Origin: Marinobacter sp. BGYM27 | GTDB taxonomy: Bacteria; Pseudomonadota; Gammaproteobacteria; Pseudomonadales; Oleiphilaceae | Direction of reading: 5' to 3' | Assembly (NCBI GenBank): GCA_025153445.1 | Contig: JANZNS010000004.1 | Location: forward strand, 62,001 to 126,000 | DNA length: 64,000 nucleotides | Shown here: positions 56,262-64,000 of the stretch, one piece after another | Layout of the letters: each line of letters starts with the position of its first letter | Position numbering within the stretch: the stretch's first letter is position 1 | Made by a program: the position numbers and the translations under genes | Notes under the pieces: generated by a model | Database searches by the model: none | Told to the model about the DNA's origin: nothing | The model's input: only the letters and a program-made list of their open reading frames with translations

Positions 56262-58706
56262 GTGAAGGAATTTTTCATCAGCCGCTATCGTCGCGAGGCA
56301 TCATCCCCCGAGGAGCGGCGCGCGCTCGTGCGGATCGACGATGCCGGCATCATTACCTATGCCGATACTTACGCCGATCCCGTGCTGGGCTATGACGCCC
56401 ACGAACTGACCGGTGTGGCGATTGCATCTCTGGCCGCCACGCCACAAGACAACCCGCTGAGCCCAACCCATCGCGAATCCCTCGACAGTGGCGAGCCGAT
56501 CATGCTGACACTGCGTCATCGTGAAGGCTTCTTCTTTACCGCCCGATTCAGCGTAAGGGTTGATGTTGCCGACGCCGATCAGGTGGCATCAGCTTCCATC
56601 TTGCCACGCGGTGAAGAACCTCTCGATCCACGTCTGCTGAAACTTACTGAAAACTCCGGCCAGTTGGGCATCTGGCAGGTGGACACCAAGAGCAACAACA
56701 TCAGCTGGTCTGACGGCCTTTACAAACTCTTCGATCTGCGCCCCGGTACCGACATCTCGCCTGAACATGCACTCTTCTACTTTCAGGAACACCAGCATCG
56801 GGTGCGCGCGCTGTTTCGTCGCTGCCTGCGCTCCGGCAAGGCATTCAGTCGCGATCTTCATATCCTGACGGCACAACAGCGCCTGCGCCACGTCCGCATG
56901 ACGGGCCGAGCATTGAAAACAGGCGACAAGATCACCTCTATCGCCGGCACACTGGTTGACCTGTCCGATCGCCTGCAACAGCGCGAGGCCCGCACGGAAA
57001 TCGAACAGATCCTGCAAGGGGTGCTTGCCGCCTCTGACAATCTGATCATGGCTGTCGCCCCCGACATGCAGATCCTGGCGGTGAACGGCCCGATGGTGCA
57101 TCAGTTCGAACGCACCTTCAGCCAACGCCCCCGGGTCGGCGACAACCTGACCCGGCTACTCGCCGACTTCCCCAACGAACGCCGGTTGGGCCAGCGGTTG
57201 TGGGAACGCGCGATGCAGCGCGATCACTTCACCGTGGAAATGCCACTGGCCCGACAGGAACGGGAACTACCGGTTTTTGAAATTCGCTATCAGCGGTTGC
57301 GTGATGCACAGGGCCACACGATCGGCGCCGTCCATATTGCACAGGACATCACACACCGGATGCGAACCGGCGATAACCTGAATTACCTGAGCAGTCACGA
57401 TCCAATGACCGGCCTGCTCAATCGACGCGAGCTGCTGCACCGCCTCAACAGAGCGCTTAAAAGCGTTGGCGAGGGCAAGCCCGGCCATGCCCTGCTCTAT
57501 ATCGATCTCGACCATGTCACCCGCTTCAATGAAACCGCGGGCGCCGGTGCCTGCGATCGCTATTTACGGGAACTGGCGGGCATGCTGTCCACACGCGTGC
57601 GGCAGCGCGACGCCCTGGCACGCATCTCAGCGGACAAATTCGCGCTGCTGCTGGATCAGTGTTCGGAAGTTGAAGCCCGAAAAATCGCCCGCAACCTGAG
57701 TGACAAAATAAGCGACTTTGTATTTGAGTGGCAGGGCAACTCGTTGCAGACCACGGCCAGCGGCGGCCTGGTGCCATTCGGCAATGGCAGTCGCATTGAA
57801 GGGGCTGAGGCCCTGCTGGCACTGTCGGCCGACCTTTGCCAGACCGCCAAGGATGCCGGCCGGAACCGCGTTCATGTACACCGGGACCAAGGCTCAATTC
57901 TACTGGAAAGCGAGGCGCAGGCGTTGCTTGCCCGCCTGAAACAGTATGTCAGCGAAGACCGCATCAACCTGATGTATCAGTCCTTGCGACCGGTCACCAG
58001 CGCCACCTGGGGTGAGCACATCGAGATTCTGGCGCGACTGGGCAATGGAGACGAAGAGGGAGGCGTCTGGTTGCCAGACGATTTCCTGCCCATCGCTGAG
58101 CGCTTTGATGTGGCCCGCGACATTGATCGCCGGGTCATTCGCAAAACCCTGAACTGGCTGGCTCAACACAAGCTGCTGGAACCGCGACTGAAACATTGCA
58201 GTTTCAACCTGTCGCTGGCCAGCGTGCTCGATGACAGCTTCCCGGCCTTTGTCGGCCAACAGCTGACCGACTCAATGTTCTCCGCCGAACGCTTCTGCTT
58301 TGAGATCCGTGAAAGCGACGCGACCCAGTATTCTGACGCCGTGACGGTGTTCTGCGATGCCATGCATGAGGTGGGCTGCCGGGTCGCGCTTGATGGCGCC
58401 GGAGCGTCGGTGCAGAGCTATACGCTGGCCGCTCGCCTACCGGTGGACCTGATCAAGCTGGACCGCAGCCTGATGAAGGATCTGGACGAAGACCCTGTAC
58501 AACAGGTGATGGTCGAAGCCCTGCACAGAATTGCCGAAACCGCTGGCAAAACCACGGTGGCCACCTTTATCGAGAATGACGATACGCTGCGACAGGTACG
58601 CAAGCTGGGGATTCATTTCGGGCAGGGATTCAGACTATCGATGCCGCAGCCACTGGAGAATCTCGCACCGGCGACGGTTGAACTGAGCACCGGGAAAATC
58701 GGCTAG
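56262..58706 (+). CDS. FimX-like PAS-GGDEF-EAL protein with degenerate active sites
   Basis: 814 residues. N-terminal PAS-like domains (about 20-110, 130-235 and 255-370). Then a GGDEF domain in which GGDEF is replaced by SADKF (456-460), so no cyclase activity is expected. The EAL domain has EIL (588-590) for EAL and DGAGAS (711) for DDFGTG; N649 in FNLS, E681, K732 and Q788 are kept. This pattern, GGDEF dead and EAL binding-only, is that of FimX, the c-di-GMP effector of type IV pilus assembly in Pseudomonas and Xanthomonas. An active phosphodiesterase is unlikely. GTG start, no strong ribosome site. The C-terminal end overlaps an inverted repeat. Confidence 0.88.
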   Translation: MKEFFISRYRREASSPEERRALVRIDDAGIITYADTYADPVLGYDAHELTGVAIASLAATPQDNPLSPTHRESLDSGEPIMLTLRHREGFFFTARFSVRVDVADADQVASASILPRGEEPLDPRLLKLTENSGQLGIWQVDTKSNNISWSDGLYKLFDLRPGTDISPEHALFYFQEHQHRVRALFRRCLRSGKAFSRDLHILTAQQRLRHVRMTGRALKTGDKITSIAGTLVDLSDRLQQREARTEIEQILQGVLAASDNLIMAVAPDMQILAVNGPMVHQFERTFSQRPRVGDNLTRLLADFPNERRLGQRLWERAMQRDHFTVEMPLARQERELPVFEIRYQRLRDAQGHTIGAVHIAQDITHRMRTGDNLNYLSSHDPMTGLLNRRELLHRLNRALKSVGEGKPGHALLYIDLDHVTRFNETAGAGACDRYLRELAGMLSTRVRQRDALARISADKFALLLDQCSEVEARKIARNLSDKISDFVFEWQGNSLQTTASGGLVPFGNGSRIEGAEALLALSADLCQTAKDAGRNRVHVHRDQGSILLESEAQALLARLKQYVSEDRINLMYQSLRPVTSATWGEHIEILARLGNGDEEGGVWLPDDFLPIAERFDVARDIDRRVIRKTLNWLAQHKLLEPRLKHCSFNLSLASVLDDSFPAFVGQQLTDSMFSAERFCFEIRESDATQYSDAVTVFCDAMHEVGCRVALDGAGASVQSYTLAARLPVDLIKLDRSLMKDLDEDPVQQVMVEALHRIAETAGKTTVATFIENDDTLRQVRKLGIHFGQGFRLSMPQPLENLAPATVELSTGKIG

Positions 58707-58724
58707 CCGCCGGGCCCGGTGCTC
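58685..58724. terminator. Hairpin between convergent genes
   Basis: Perfect 10-bp stem GAGCACCGGG / CCCGGTGCTC with a 20-nt loop. Its left arm lies in the last codons of the FimX-like gene, and it could end both that transcript and the convergent argH. No T-runs. Confidence 0.5.
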
Positions 58725-58736
58725 AATGGTCACAGC

Positions 58737-60155
58737 TTACTTCACGGCTGTTTTCATAGCCGTCTTCATAGATTGACGGGCTCGCCCGACAGCCGCGCGC
58801 ACCTGATCCGGCGCGGTGCCGCCCAGATGATCACGCGCCTGAACCGAGCCTTCCAGCGTCAGCACGTCGAAAACGTCAGCCGTAATCACATCCGAGAATA
58901 CCGCCAGCTCTTCCAGCGTCATGTCAGACAGGTCGCGCTCTTCAGCCACACCGAAGGCCACGGCTTTGCCCACAACTTCGTGCGCGTCACGGAACGGCAT
59001 GCCTTTCTTGACCAGGTAGTCGGCCAGATCCGTTGCGGTGGAGAACCCCCGCTTGGCGGCGATGCGCATATTGTCAGCCTTGGCTTCAATGGCCGGCACC
59101 ATGTCGGCATATGCCTTGAGGCAGCCTTTAACGGTATCCACCATATCAAACAGTGGTTCCTTGTCTTCCTGGTTGTCCTTGTTGTAAGCCAGCGGCTGGC
59201 CTTTCATCAGGGTCAACAGGCTGATCAGGTGGCCATTCACCCGGCCGGTCTTGCCGCGCACCAACTCTGGCACATCCGGGTTTTTCTTCTGGGGCATAAT
59301 GGATGAACCGGTGCAAAAACGGTCTGGCAGATCGATAAAGTCGAACTGGGAAGACGTCCAGAGCACCAATTCTTCACTGAAGCGTGACAGGTGCGTCATC
59401 AGTAGCGCGGCAAAACTGCCGAATTCAATCGCGAAATCGCGGTCACTGACTGAATCCAGCGAGTTCTCTGTAGGCCGGTCAAAACCCAGCAGTTCTGCGG
59501 TATAGGCCCGGTCGATCGGATAGGTTGTGCCCGCCAGCGCTGCGGCGCCCAACGGCATGATGTTGACCCGCTTGCGACAGTCGAGCAGACGTTCAGTGTC
59601 ACGCACCAGCATTTCGTACCACGCCATCAGGTGATGACCAAAGGTCACCGGCTGCGCAGTCTGCAGATGCGTAAAACCCGGCATGATGGTGTCGGCTTCG
59701 CGCTCTGCCAGATCCAGCAGCCCCTGACGCAGGCGCACCAGCTCTTCGTGGATCACGTCGATTTCATCACGCAGATACAGGCGGATGTCCGTGGCAACCT
59801 GATCGTTTCGGCTGCGTCCGGTGTGGAGTTTCTTGCCGGTAATGCCAATGCGGTCCGTCAGCCGTGCTTCGATATTCATGTGCACGTCTTCAAGACTCAC
59901 CGACCACTGGAATGCGCCGGACTCGATATCCGCCTTGACGCCACGCAGGCCTTCGATAATCTGATCACGCTCGGCATCGGTCAGCACACCGACTTTCGCC
60001 AACATGGTCGCATGAGCGATAGATCCCGTAATATCATGGTGATACAGGCGCTGATCAAAGCCTACGGAGGCGGTAAAGCGTTCAACAAAAGCATCGGTCG
60101 GCTCGCTGAAACGGCCACCCCAGGGTTTTTCGGAGGTCTTGTTCTGGTCAGTCAT
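58737..60155 (-). CDS. argH: Argininosuccinate lyase
   Basis: Last step of arginine synthesis, cleaving argininosuccinate to arginine and fumarate. 472 residues; signature loop [25 protein letters not shown] and TPGFTHLQ-like [12 protein letters not shown] are all present. AGGAAAG precedes ATG. Divergent from algZ, a conserved arrangement in Pseudomonas. Confidence 0.98.
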   Translation of the reverse strand: MTDQNKTSEKPWGGRFSEPTDAFVERFTASVGFDQRLYHHDITGSIAHATMLAKVGVLTDAERDQIIEGLRGVKADIESGAFQWSVSLEDVHMNIEARLTDRIGITGKKLHTGRSRNDQVATDIRLYLRDEIDVIHEELVRLRQGLLDLAEREADTIMPGFTHLQTAQPVTFGHHLMAWYEMLVRDTERLLDCRKRVNIMPLGAAALAGTTYPIDRAYTAELLGFDRPTENSLDSVSDRDFAIEFGSFAALLMTHLSRFSEELVLWTSSQFDFIDLPDRFCTGSSIMPQKKNPDVPELVRGKTGRVNGHLISLLTLMKGQPLAYNKDNQEDKEPLFDMVDTVKGCLKAYADMVPAIEAKADNMRIAAKRGFSTATDLADYLVKKGMPFRDAHEVVGKAVAFGVAEERDLSDMTLEELAVFSDVITADVFDVLTLEGSVQARDHLGGTAPDQVRAAVGRARQSMKTAMKTAVK

Positions 60156-60289
60156 GGTCTATCTTTCCTGCTAACTGAATGTGTTCCCGCCAAAGGCGGG
60201 ATACAGGACACGCGCCGCCTATACGGGCGCACACCCCGGATTTTGAAAATTGCCGGGATTGTACCACTGTCTACCCAACAGGTGCCCGG

Positions 60290-61354
60290 ATGTCCCTGAC
60301 CTCTGCCAAAAAAACCGATCCGGTGGAGGAAAACACGACGACCGATTTCTTCGTACCGGACCTTTGCCGTGTGCGTGCGGTATTCATGTTGCTGATGATC
60401 AGCGAGCTGATCGTCGTGCTGCTATCCATTCTGCAGGCGGAATCGGGCTGGATCGACTGGAACTATTTCGGGCTAGTATCGTTATTCGTCCAGTGGACGG
60501 TGCTGAGCAGCGCCGCACTGATCTGCAGCATCAGGCACTGGCTGAGCCGTTTCTCAACCACCCAGGTCGTCCTCATCATCACCGCTGTCGTCCTGACCGA
60601 CGTGCTGGTATTCACTGTGATCGCCGCCCAGCTGCTGCCCATGACCAGCGCTTCTCTTTCGGTCCATATGGTCGGGCGCAACATGCTGGCAGCATTGATT
60701 ATCACCCTGATGGCCTTGCGCTATTTCTATCTCCAGCATCAATGGCGCTGCCAGAAGCAGGCTGAAATGCAGTCACGGGTTACAGCGCTGCAAGCGAGGA
60801 TTCATCCGCATTTCCTGTTCAACAGCATGAACACCATCGCCAGCCTGATCGCCAGCCGGCCCGCGCAAGCAGAAGACGCGGTGCTGGATCTGTCGGAACT
60901 CTTTCGCGCCAGCCTGCGCACCCAGGATCGCCTGATCACCCTGAAAGAGGAACTGGCGCTCTGCCAGCGCTACCTGGCCATTGAAGCGCTGCGCCTGGGT
61001 GATCGTCTGACCCTGACCTGGCAGCTGGATGACGACCTCGGCGCGCAAGCGATTCCGCCACTGACGTTGCAGCCACTGATCGAGAACGCCATCTACCATG
61101 GCATCCAACCACGCCCGGAGGGCGGTGAAATCCGGATCGAGACCTATCGTAAGCGCAACGCGGTCTATATCCAGATCCAGAACCCTGAGCCGGACCAGAA
61201 ACTGGACCGCCACCAGGGCAACCGGATTGCGCTTGCCAACATCCGCGCCCGGCTGGAAGCCCTGTTCGACGAGTATGCGGTGCTCAAGCACAGCGTTCAC
61301 GATGGCCGCTATACTGTTACGCTGCGCCTGCCCTGGCGGACAACCACTCAGTGA
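60290..61354 (+). CDS. algZ: LytS-type sensor histidine kinase AlgZ/FimS
   Basis: 354 residues, ATG 60290 with AGGTG upstream. Four to five N-terminal membrane helices (about 29-148), then a His_kinase-type domain with histidines H172/H174 in ARIHPHFLFNSMNTIASLI and an ATP-binding domain with PLIENAIYHGI, truncated relative to classical HATPase. This is the AlgZ/FimS class, partner of AlgR. In Pseudomonas AlgZ/AlgR control pilus assembly and alginate genes. Followed by algR with a 43-bp gap. Confidence 0.92.
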   Translation: MSLTSAKKTDPVEENTTTDFFVPDLCRVRAVFMLLMISELIVVLLSILQAESGWIDWNYFGLVSLFVQWTVLSSAALICSIRHWLSRFSTTQVVLIITAVVLTDVLVFTVIAAQLLPMTSASLSVHMVGRNMLAALIITLMALRYFYLQHQWRCQKQAEMQSRVTALQARIHPHFLFNSMNTIASLIASRPAQAEDAVLDLSELFRASLRTQDRLITLKEELALCQRYLAIEALRLGDRLTLTWQLDDDLGAQAIPPLTLQPLIENAIYHGIQPRPEGGEIRIETYRKRNAVYIQIQNPEPDQKLDRHQGNRIALANIRARLEALFDEYAVLKHSVHDGRYTVTLRLPWRTTTQ

Positions 61355-61397
61355 GTATGGAACCACCGATACAACAACAGAATTCAGGAATTTCTTT

Positions 61398-62138
61398 ATG
61401 CCCCAGCGCATCCTGATTGCAGATGATGAGCCTCTTGCCCGGGAGCGCCTGCAACGCCTGGTTGACTCCATTCCCGACTATGACGTCTGCGGTGAAGCCG
61501 CCGATGGCAACCACGTTCTGCAAGCTATCGCAGAATGCGAACCGGATATCGTGCTGCTCGACATTCGCATGCCCGGGCTTGATGGCATGGATGTGGCGCG
61601 CCAGATCACCCAGCTCAGCCGGCCGCCTGCGGTGATTTTCTGCACGGCTTTCGACCAGTACGCCATCAATGCCTTTGATGTGCAGGCCATCGCTTACCTG
61701 CTAAAGCCAGTGCGACTGGAAACACTGACCGACGCACTGGCCCGCGCCGGACGAATCAACCGGGTACAGCTGCAGGCACTGGAAGCCGAGCAGCGGCCCC
61801 AGCCAGGCAAGCTCGCCGTGCGCACCTATCGCGGCACAGTGCTGATCGACGTGAGCAGCATTCGTAGCTGTGAAGCTGATCAGAAGTGCGTAACTCTACG
61901 CCACAGCAACGGCGAAACCGTCACCGATCACACGCTCAAAGAGCTGGAAAGCAGCTTCCCTGAAGCGCTGATTCGCATTCACCGCCACACACTGGTCGGC
62001 AAACGCTTTATCGAGGCCATGACCCGCACCCCGGCTGGCCAATACCAGATTCAGCTCAACGATGGCTCGGCATCGCTGCAGGTCAGCCGCCGTCACGCTG
62101 GCGCCGTCCGGGAATGGTTACAGCAACAGGGCCGCTAG
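61398..62138 (+). CDS. algR: LytTR response regulator AlgR
   Basis: 246 residues. Receiver domain with phosphoacceptor D55 (IVLLDIRMPG) and lysine in LLKPV; a LytTR DNA-binding domain (about 140-240; VRTYRGTVLIDVSSI, HTLVGKRFIEAM). AGGAA eight bases before ATG. The frame runs open upstream into algZ but that part is out of frame with it. Confidence 0.95.
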   Translation: MPQRILIADDEPLARERLQRLVDSIPDYDVCGEAADGNHVLQAIAECEPDIVLLDIRMPGLDGMDVARQITQLSRPPAVIFCTAFDQYAINAFDVQAIAYLLKPVRLETLTDALARAGRINRVQLQALEAEQRPQPGKLAVRTYRGTVLIDVSSIRSCEADQKCVTLRHSNGETVTDHTLKELESSFPEALIRIHRHTLVGKRFIEAMTRTPAGQYQIQLNDGSASLQVSRRHAGAVREWLQQQGR

Positions 62139-62239
62139 CCCCGCTTCGAGCAGACAAAACAACGCGGTCAACCACGACATTTGAAGCCATTCGCGTTAGG
62201 CTATCGGCTTCATCCAACGAGTAGTGAACAGCATCCATC

Positions 62240-63181
62240 ATGTCCAAACGTACGCTGCGCATTGCAACCCGCAATAGTGCCCTGGCCCTCTGGCAAGCCG
62301 AATTCATCAAAGCGGAGCTTGAGCGCCTGCACGACCACATCACTGTGGAGCTGCTCGGCATCAAAACCCAGGGCGACAAAATACTCGACGTCCCGCTGGC
62401 CAAGATTGGCGGTAAGGGCCTGTTCGTCAAAGAACTCGAGGAAGCCATGCTCGATGGCCGGGCTGACCTGGCCGTGCACTCCATGAAAGATGTGCCGATG
62501 ACCTTCCCGGACGGTCTTGATCTGGTCGCCATCTGCGAGCGGGAAGATCCCACTGACGCATTCGTCAGCAATCATTTCGATAATGTCGATGCACTGCCCC
62601 GGGGCGCTATCGTCGGCACCGCCAGTATGCGGCGTGAATCCCAGCTGCGGGCCTACCGCCCTGACCTGGAGATCCGCACACTCAGAGGCAACGTCAACAC
62701 CCGGTTGGCAAAACTGGATGCCGGTGATTATGACGCGATCGTACTGGCCAGCTCAGGCCTCAAGCGCCTCGGCTTTCATGACCGTATCCGCTACGCATTG
62801 CCGGACACCGTCTCCCTGCCTTCGGTAGGCCAGGGCGCGCTCGGCATTGAATGTCGCACCGACGACGCCGATCTTATTGCGCTGCTCCAGCCGCTAAACC
62901 ATCAGGATTCGTCCGACCGGGTCCGCGCCGAGCGGGCACTGAACCGCAGACTCGAAGGCGGTTGCCAGGTGCCGATTGCGGCCTATGCCCTGCTTGAAGA
63001 CGACGACACGATCTGGCTGCGCGGCCTGGTCGGTTCAGTGGATGGCACCGAAATCTATCGCGTAGAAGGTCGCGCCCCCCGGATTGAGGGTGAACGACTG
63101 GGCACCGAACTCGCCGAAGATCTGCTGTCGTTAGGTGCCAATCGCATTCTGGCTGACATCTATGGCTTCGACGTCAAGTAA
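62240..63181 (+). CDS. hemC: Hydroxymethylbilane synthase (porphobilinogen deaminase)
   Basis: Polymerises four porphobilinogens to hydroxymethylbilane in haem synthesis. 313 residues; cofactor-binding cysteine C242 in [12 protein letters not shown], catalytic region VHSMKDVP and SMRRESQL, and [11 protein letters not shown]. Follows algR by 101 bp and hemD follows. Confidence 0.97.
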   Translation: MSKRTLRIATRNSALALWQAEFIKAELERLHDHITVELLGIKTQGDKILDVPLAKIGGKGLFVKELEEAMLDGRADLAVHSMKDVPMTFPDGLDLVAICEREDPTDAFVSNHFDNVDALPRGAIVGTASMRRESQLRAYRPDLEIRTLRGNVNTRLAKLDAGDYDAIVLASSGLKRLGFHDRIRYALPDTVSLPSVGQGALGIECRTDDADLIALLQPLNHQDSSDRVRAERALNRRLEGGCQVPIAAYALLEDDDTIWLRGLVGSVDGTEIYRVEGRAPRIEGERLGTELAEDLLSLGANRILADIYGFDVK

Positions 63182-63197
63182 CGCAACGCTTGCGGGG

Positions 63198-63959
63198 ATG
63201 CGTATTCTCATCTGCCGCCCCCAGCCGGATGCCGATCGTGTTGCTCTGGCACTGCAGGCAGCAGGAGCAGAAACCCACTGCCTGCCGATGCTGACTCTGG
63301 CACCGACACCCGATACACCGGAGCGCCGCAGCCGGATTCAGGAGCTGGCGGAGTACCAGCACGTTATCGCCGTCAGCCCCGGCGCCGCTCGCGCGTTTCT
63401 GGAATATGCCGATGACTGGTGGCCGCAGTGGCCAGTCGGACTACACTGGTATGGAGTAGGAAGCGGTACAGCCGAGATTCTGCGCCATGCAGGACTGACG
63501 GTTACGACGCCAGCCAACGGCTACACCAGCGAGCACTTGCTGTCAGTGCCGGCACTGGCAGCACCCGCCGGCGAACGCGTGCTGATTGCAAAAGGGGCGG
63601 GAGGCCGGGAGCTTCTGGGTCGCACGTTGCGGGAACGTGGCGCACGAGTGGATGACATGGTGCTGTATCAACGCACCTGCCCCGAGCATGATGCTGCCAC
63701 CATGACCGCAGCGCTGACAGACTTTGATCCGCACGCCATTATTGTGCTGTCCGCAGAAACATTGAACAATCTGATTGCACTGGGTAAGAATACCGATAAG
63801 CAACTGATGCAACGCACATTAGTGGTCCCTGTACCCCAAGTGGCCGAGCAGGCCCGAAAAGCGGGGTTTGCCCGGGCCCTGGTGCCGGATCAGCTCACGC
63901 CCGAAGGGCTTACCCAATGCCTGACAGCATTACCTTCCGGAACTCAGCACACATACTGA
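63198..63959 (+). CDS. hemD: Uroporphyrinogen-III synthase
   Basis: Cyclises hydroxymethylbilane to uroporphyrinogen III. 253 residues from ATG 63198 (a GCGGGG lies just upstream); an ATG at 63162 overlapping the hemC end is an alternative. Sequence is weakly conserved in this family, but the N-terminus MRILICRPQPDADRVALAL and the motifs SPGAARAFLEY, KGAGGRELLGRTLRERGARVDDMVLYQRT are clear. Coupled to hemC. Confidence 0.94.
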   Translation: MRILICRPQPDADRVALALQAAGAETHCLPMLTLAPTPDTPERRSRIQELAEYQHVIAVSPGAARAFLEYADDWWPQWPVGLHWYGVGSGTAEILRHAGLTVTTPANGYTSEHLLSVPALAAPAGERVLIAKGAGGRELLGRTLRERGARVDDMVLYQRTCPEHDAATMTAALTDFDPHAIIVLSAETLNNLIALGKNTDKQLMQRTLVVPVPQVAEQARKAGFARALVPDQLTPEGLTQCLTALPSGTQHTY

Positions 63960-64000
63960 CGTCCGTTCGGCGGGTATATTGATCACAACTGGAATTCCGT
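63960..64000 (+). other. Right-edge spacer after hemD
   Basis: Last 41 bases contain no start codon with a ribosome site. In Pseudomonas hemX and hemY follow hemD, so the next gene probably begins just outside the window. Confidence 0.4.

Overview
The window is ordinary-looking, gene-dense chromosome of a free-living gammaproteobacterium. Both gene content and gene order point to the Marinobacter/Pseudomonas side of the class; a Marinobacter-like marine bacterium is my inference, with no marker gene such as 16S rRNA to fix it. Several blocks keep an order I know from Pseudomonas: pilU-pilT-yggS-proC-yggT-metX-metW-rdgB-hemW-trmB, comM-ubiK-glnK-amtB, cyaA-lptM-lysA-dapF-DUF484-xerC, and argH-algZ-algR-hemC-hemD. 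There are no rRNA or tRNA genes, no CRISPR array, no prophage and no complete insertion sequence.

Layout. 1-4.4 kb: 3' part of polA, a small unknown gene and a FadL-type outer-membrane porin. 4.6-18.3 kb: twitching ATPases pilU and pilT, then (opposite strand) yggS, proC, yggT, a stand-alone dynamin-like GTPase, the overlapping metX-metW-DUF4426-rdgB-hemW-membrane protein run, trmB and a histone-deacetylase-like amidohydrolase. 18.4-25.8 kb: comM, ubiK, nitrogen-regulated glnK-amtB with a visible sigma-54 promoter and NtrC site, then the polyamine genes speE and speA. 25.8-33.3 kb: an ECF sigma/ChrR-type zinc-cupin anti-sigma pair, a possible small RNA, tcdA, a CPA-type antiporter, and an oxidoreductase/thioesterase/SMP-30 set. 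33-43.5 kb is the most accessory part: an esterase, a PilZ protein, two very small genes, AraC and GntR regulators, cardiolipin synthase, a lipoprotein and a PlpD-like patatin/beta-barrel protein. 43.4-49.8 kb: an EvgS-like hybrid kinase, a diguanylate cyclase and xerC. 49.8-64 kb: the lysine/cyclic-AMP block, a FimX-like degenerate GGDEF-EAL protein, argH, the AlgZ/AlgR LytTR two-component pair and the start of the haem cluster.

A theme that links otherwise separate genes is surface motility signalling: the retraction ATPases PilT/PilU, class I adenylate cyclase (cAMP), one apparently active diguanylate cyclase, one probable c-di-GMP effector with degenerate catalytic sites, one PilZ-domain protein and an AlgZ/AlgR pair all lie in 64 kb. 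I did not find a large undescribed system. The items most worth a second look are a 118-bp element with 17-bp perfect inverted ends that supplies the yggS ribosome-binding site, a 30-codon gene with its own strong Shine-Dalgarno and terminator, a possible small RNA downstream of the ChrR gene, the ECF promoter candidate overlapping the speA stop codon, and the FimX-like protein.
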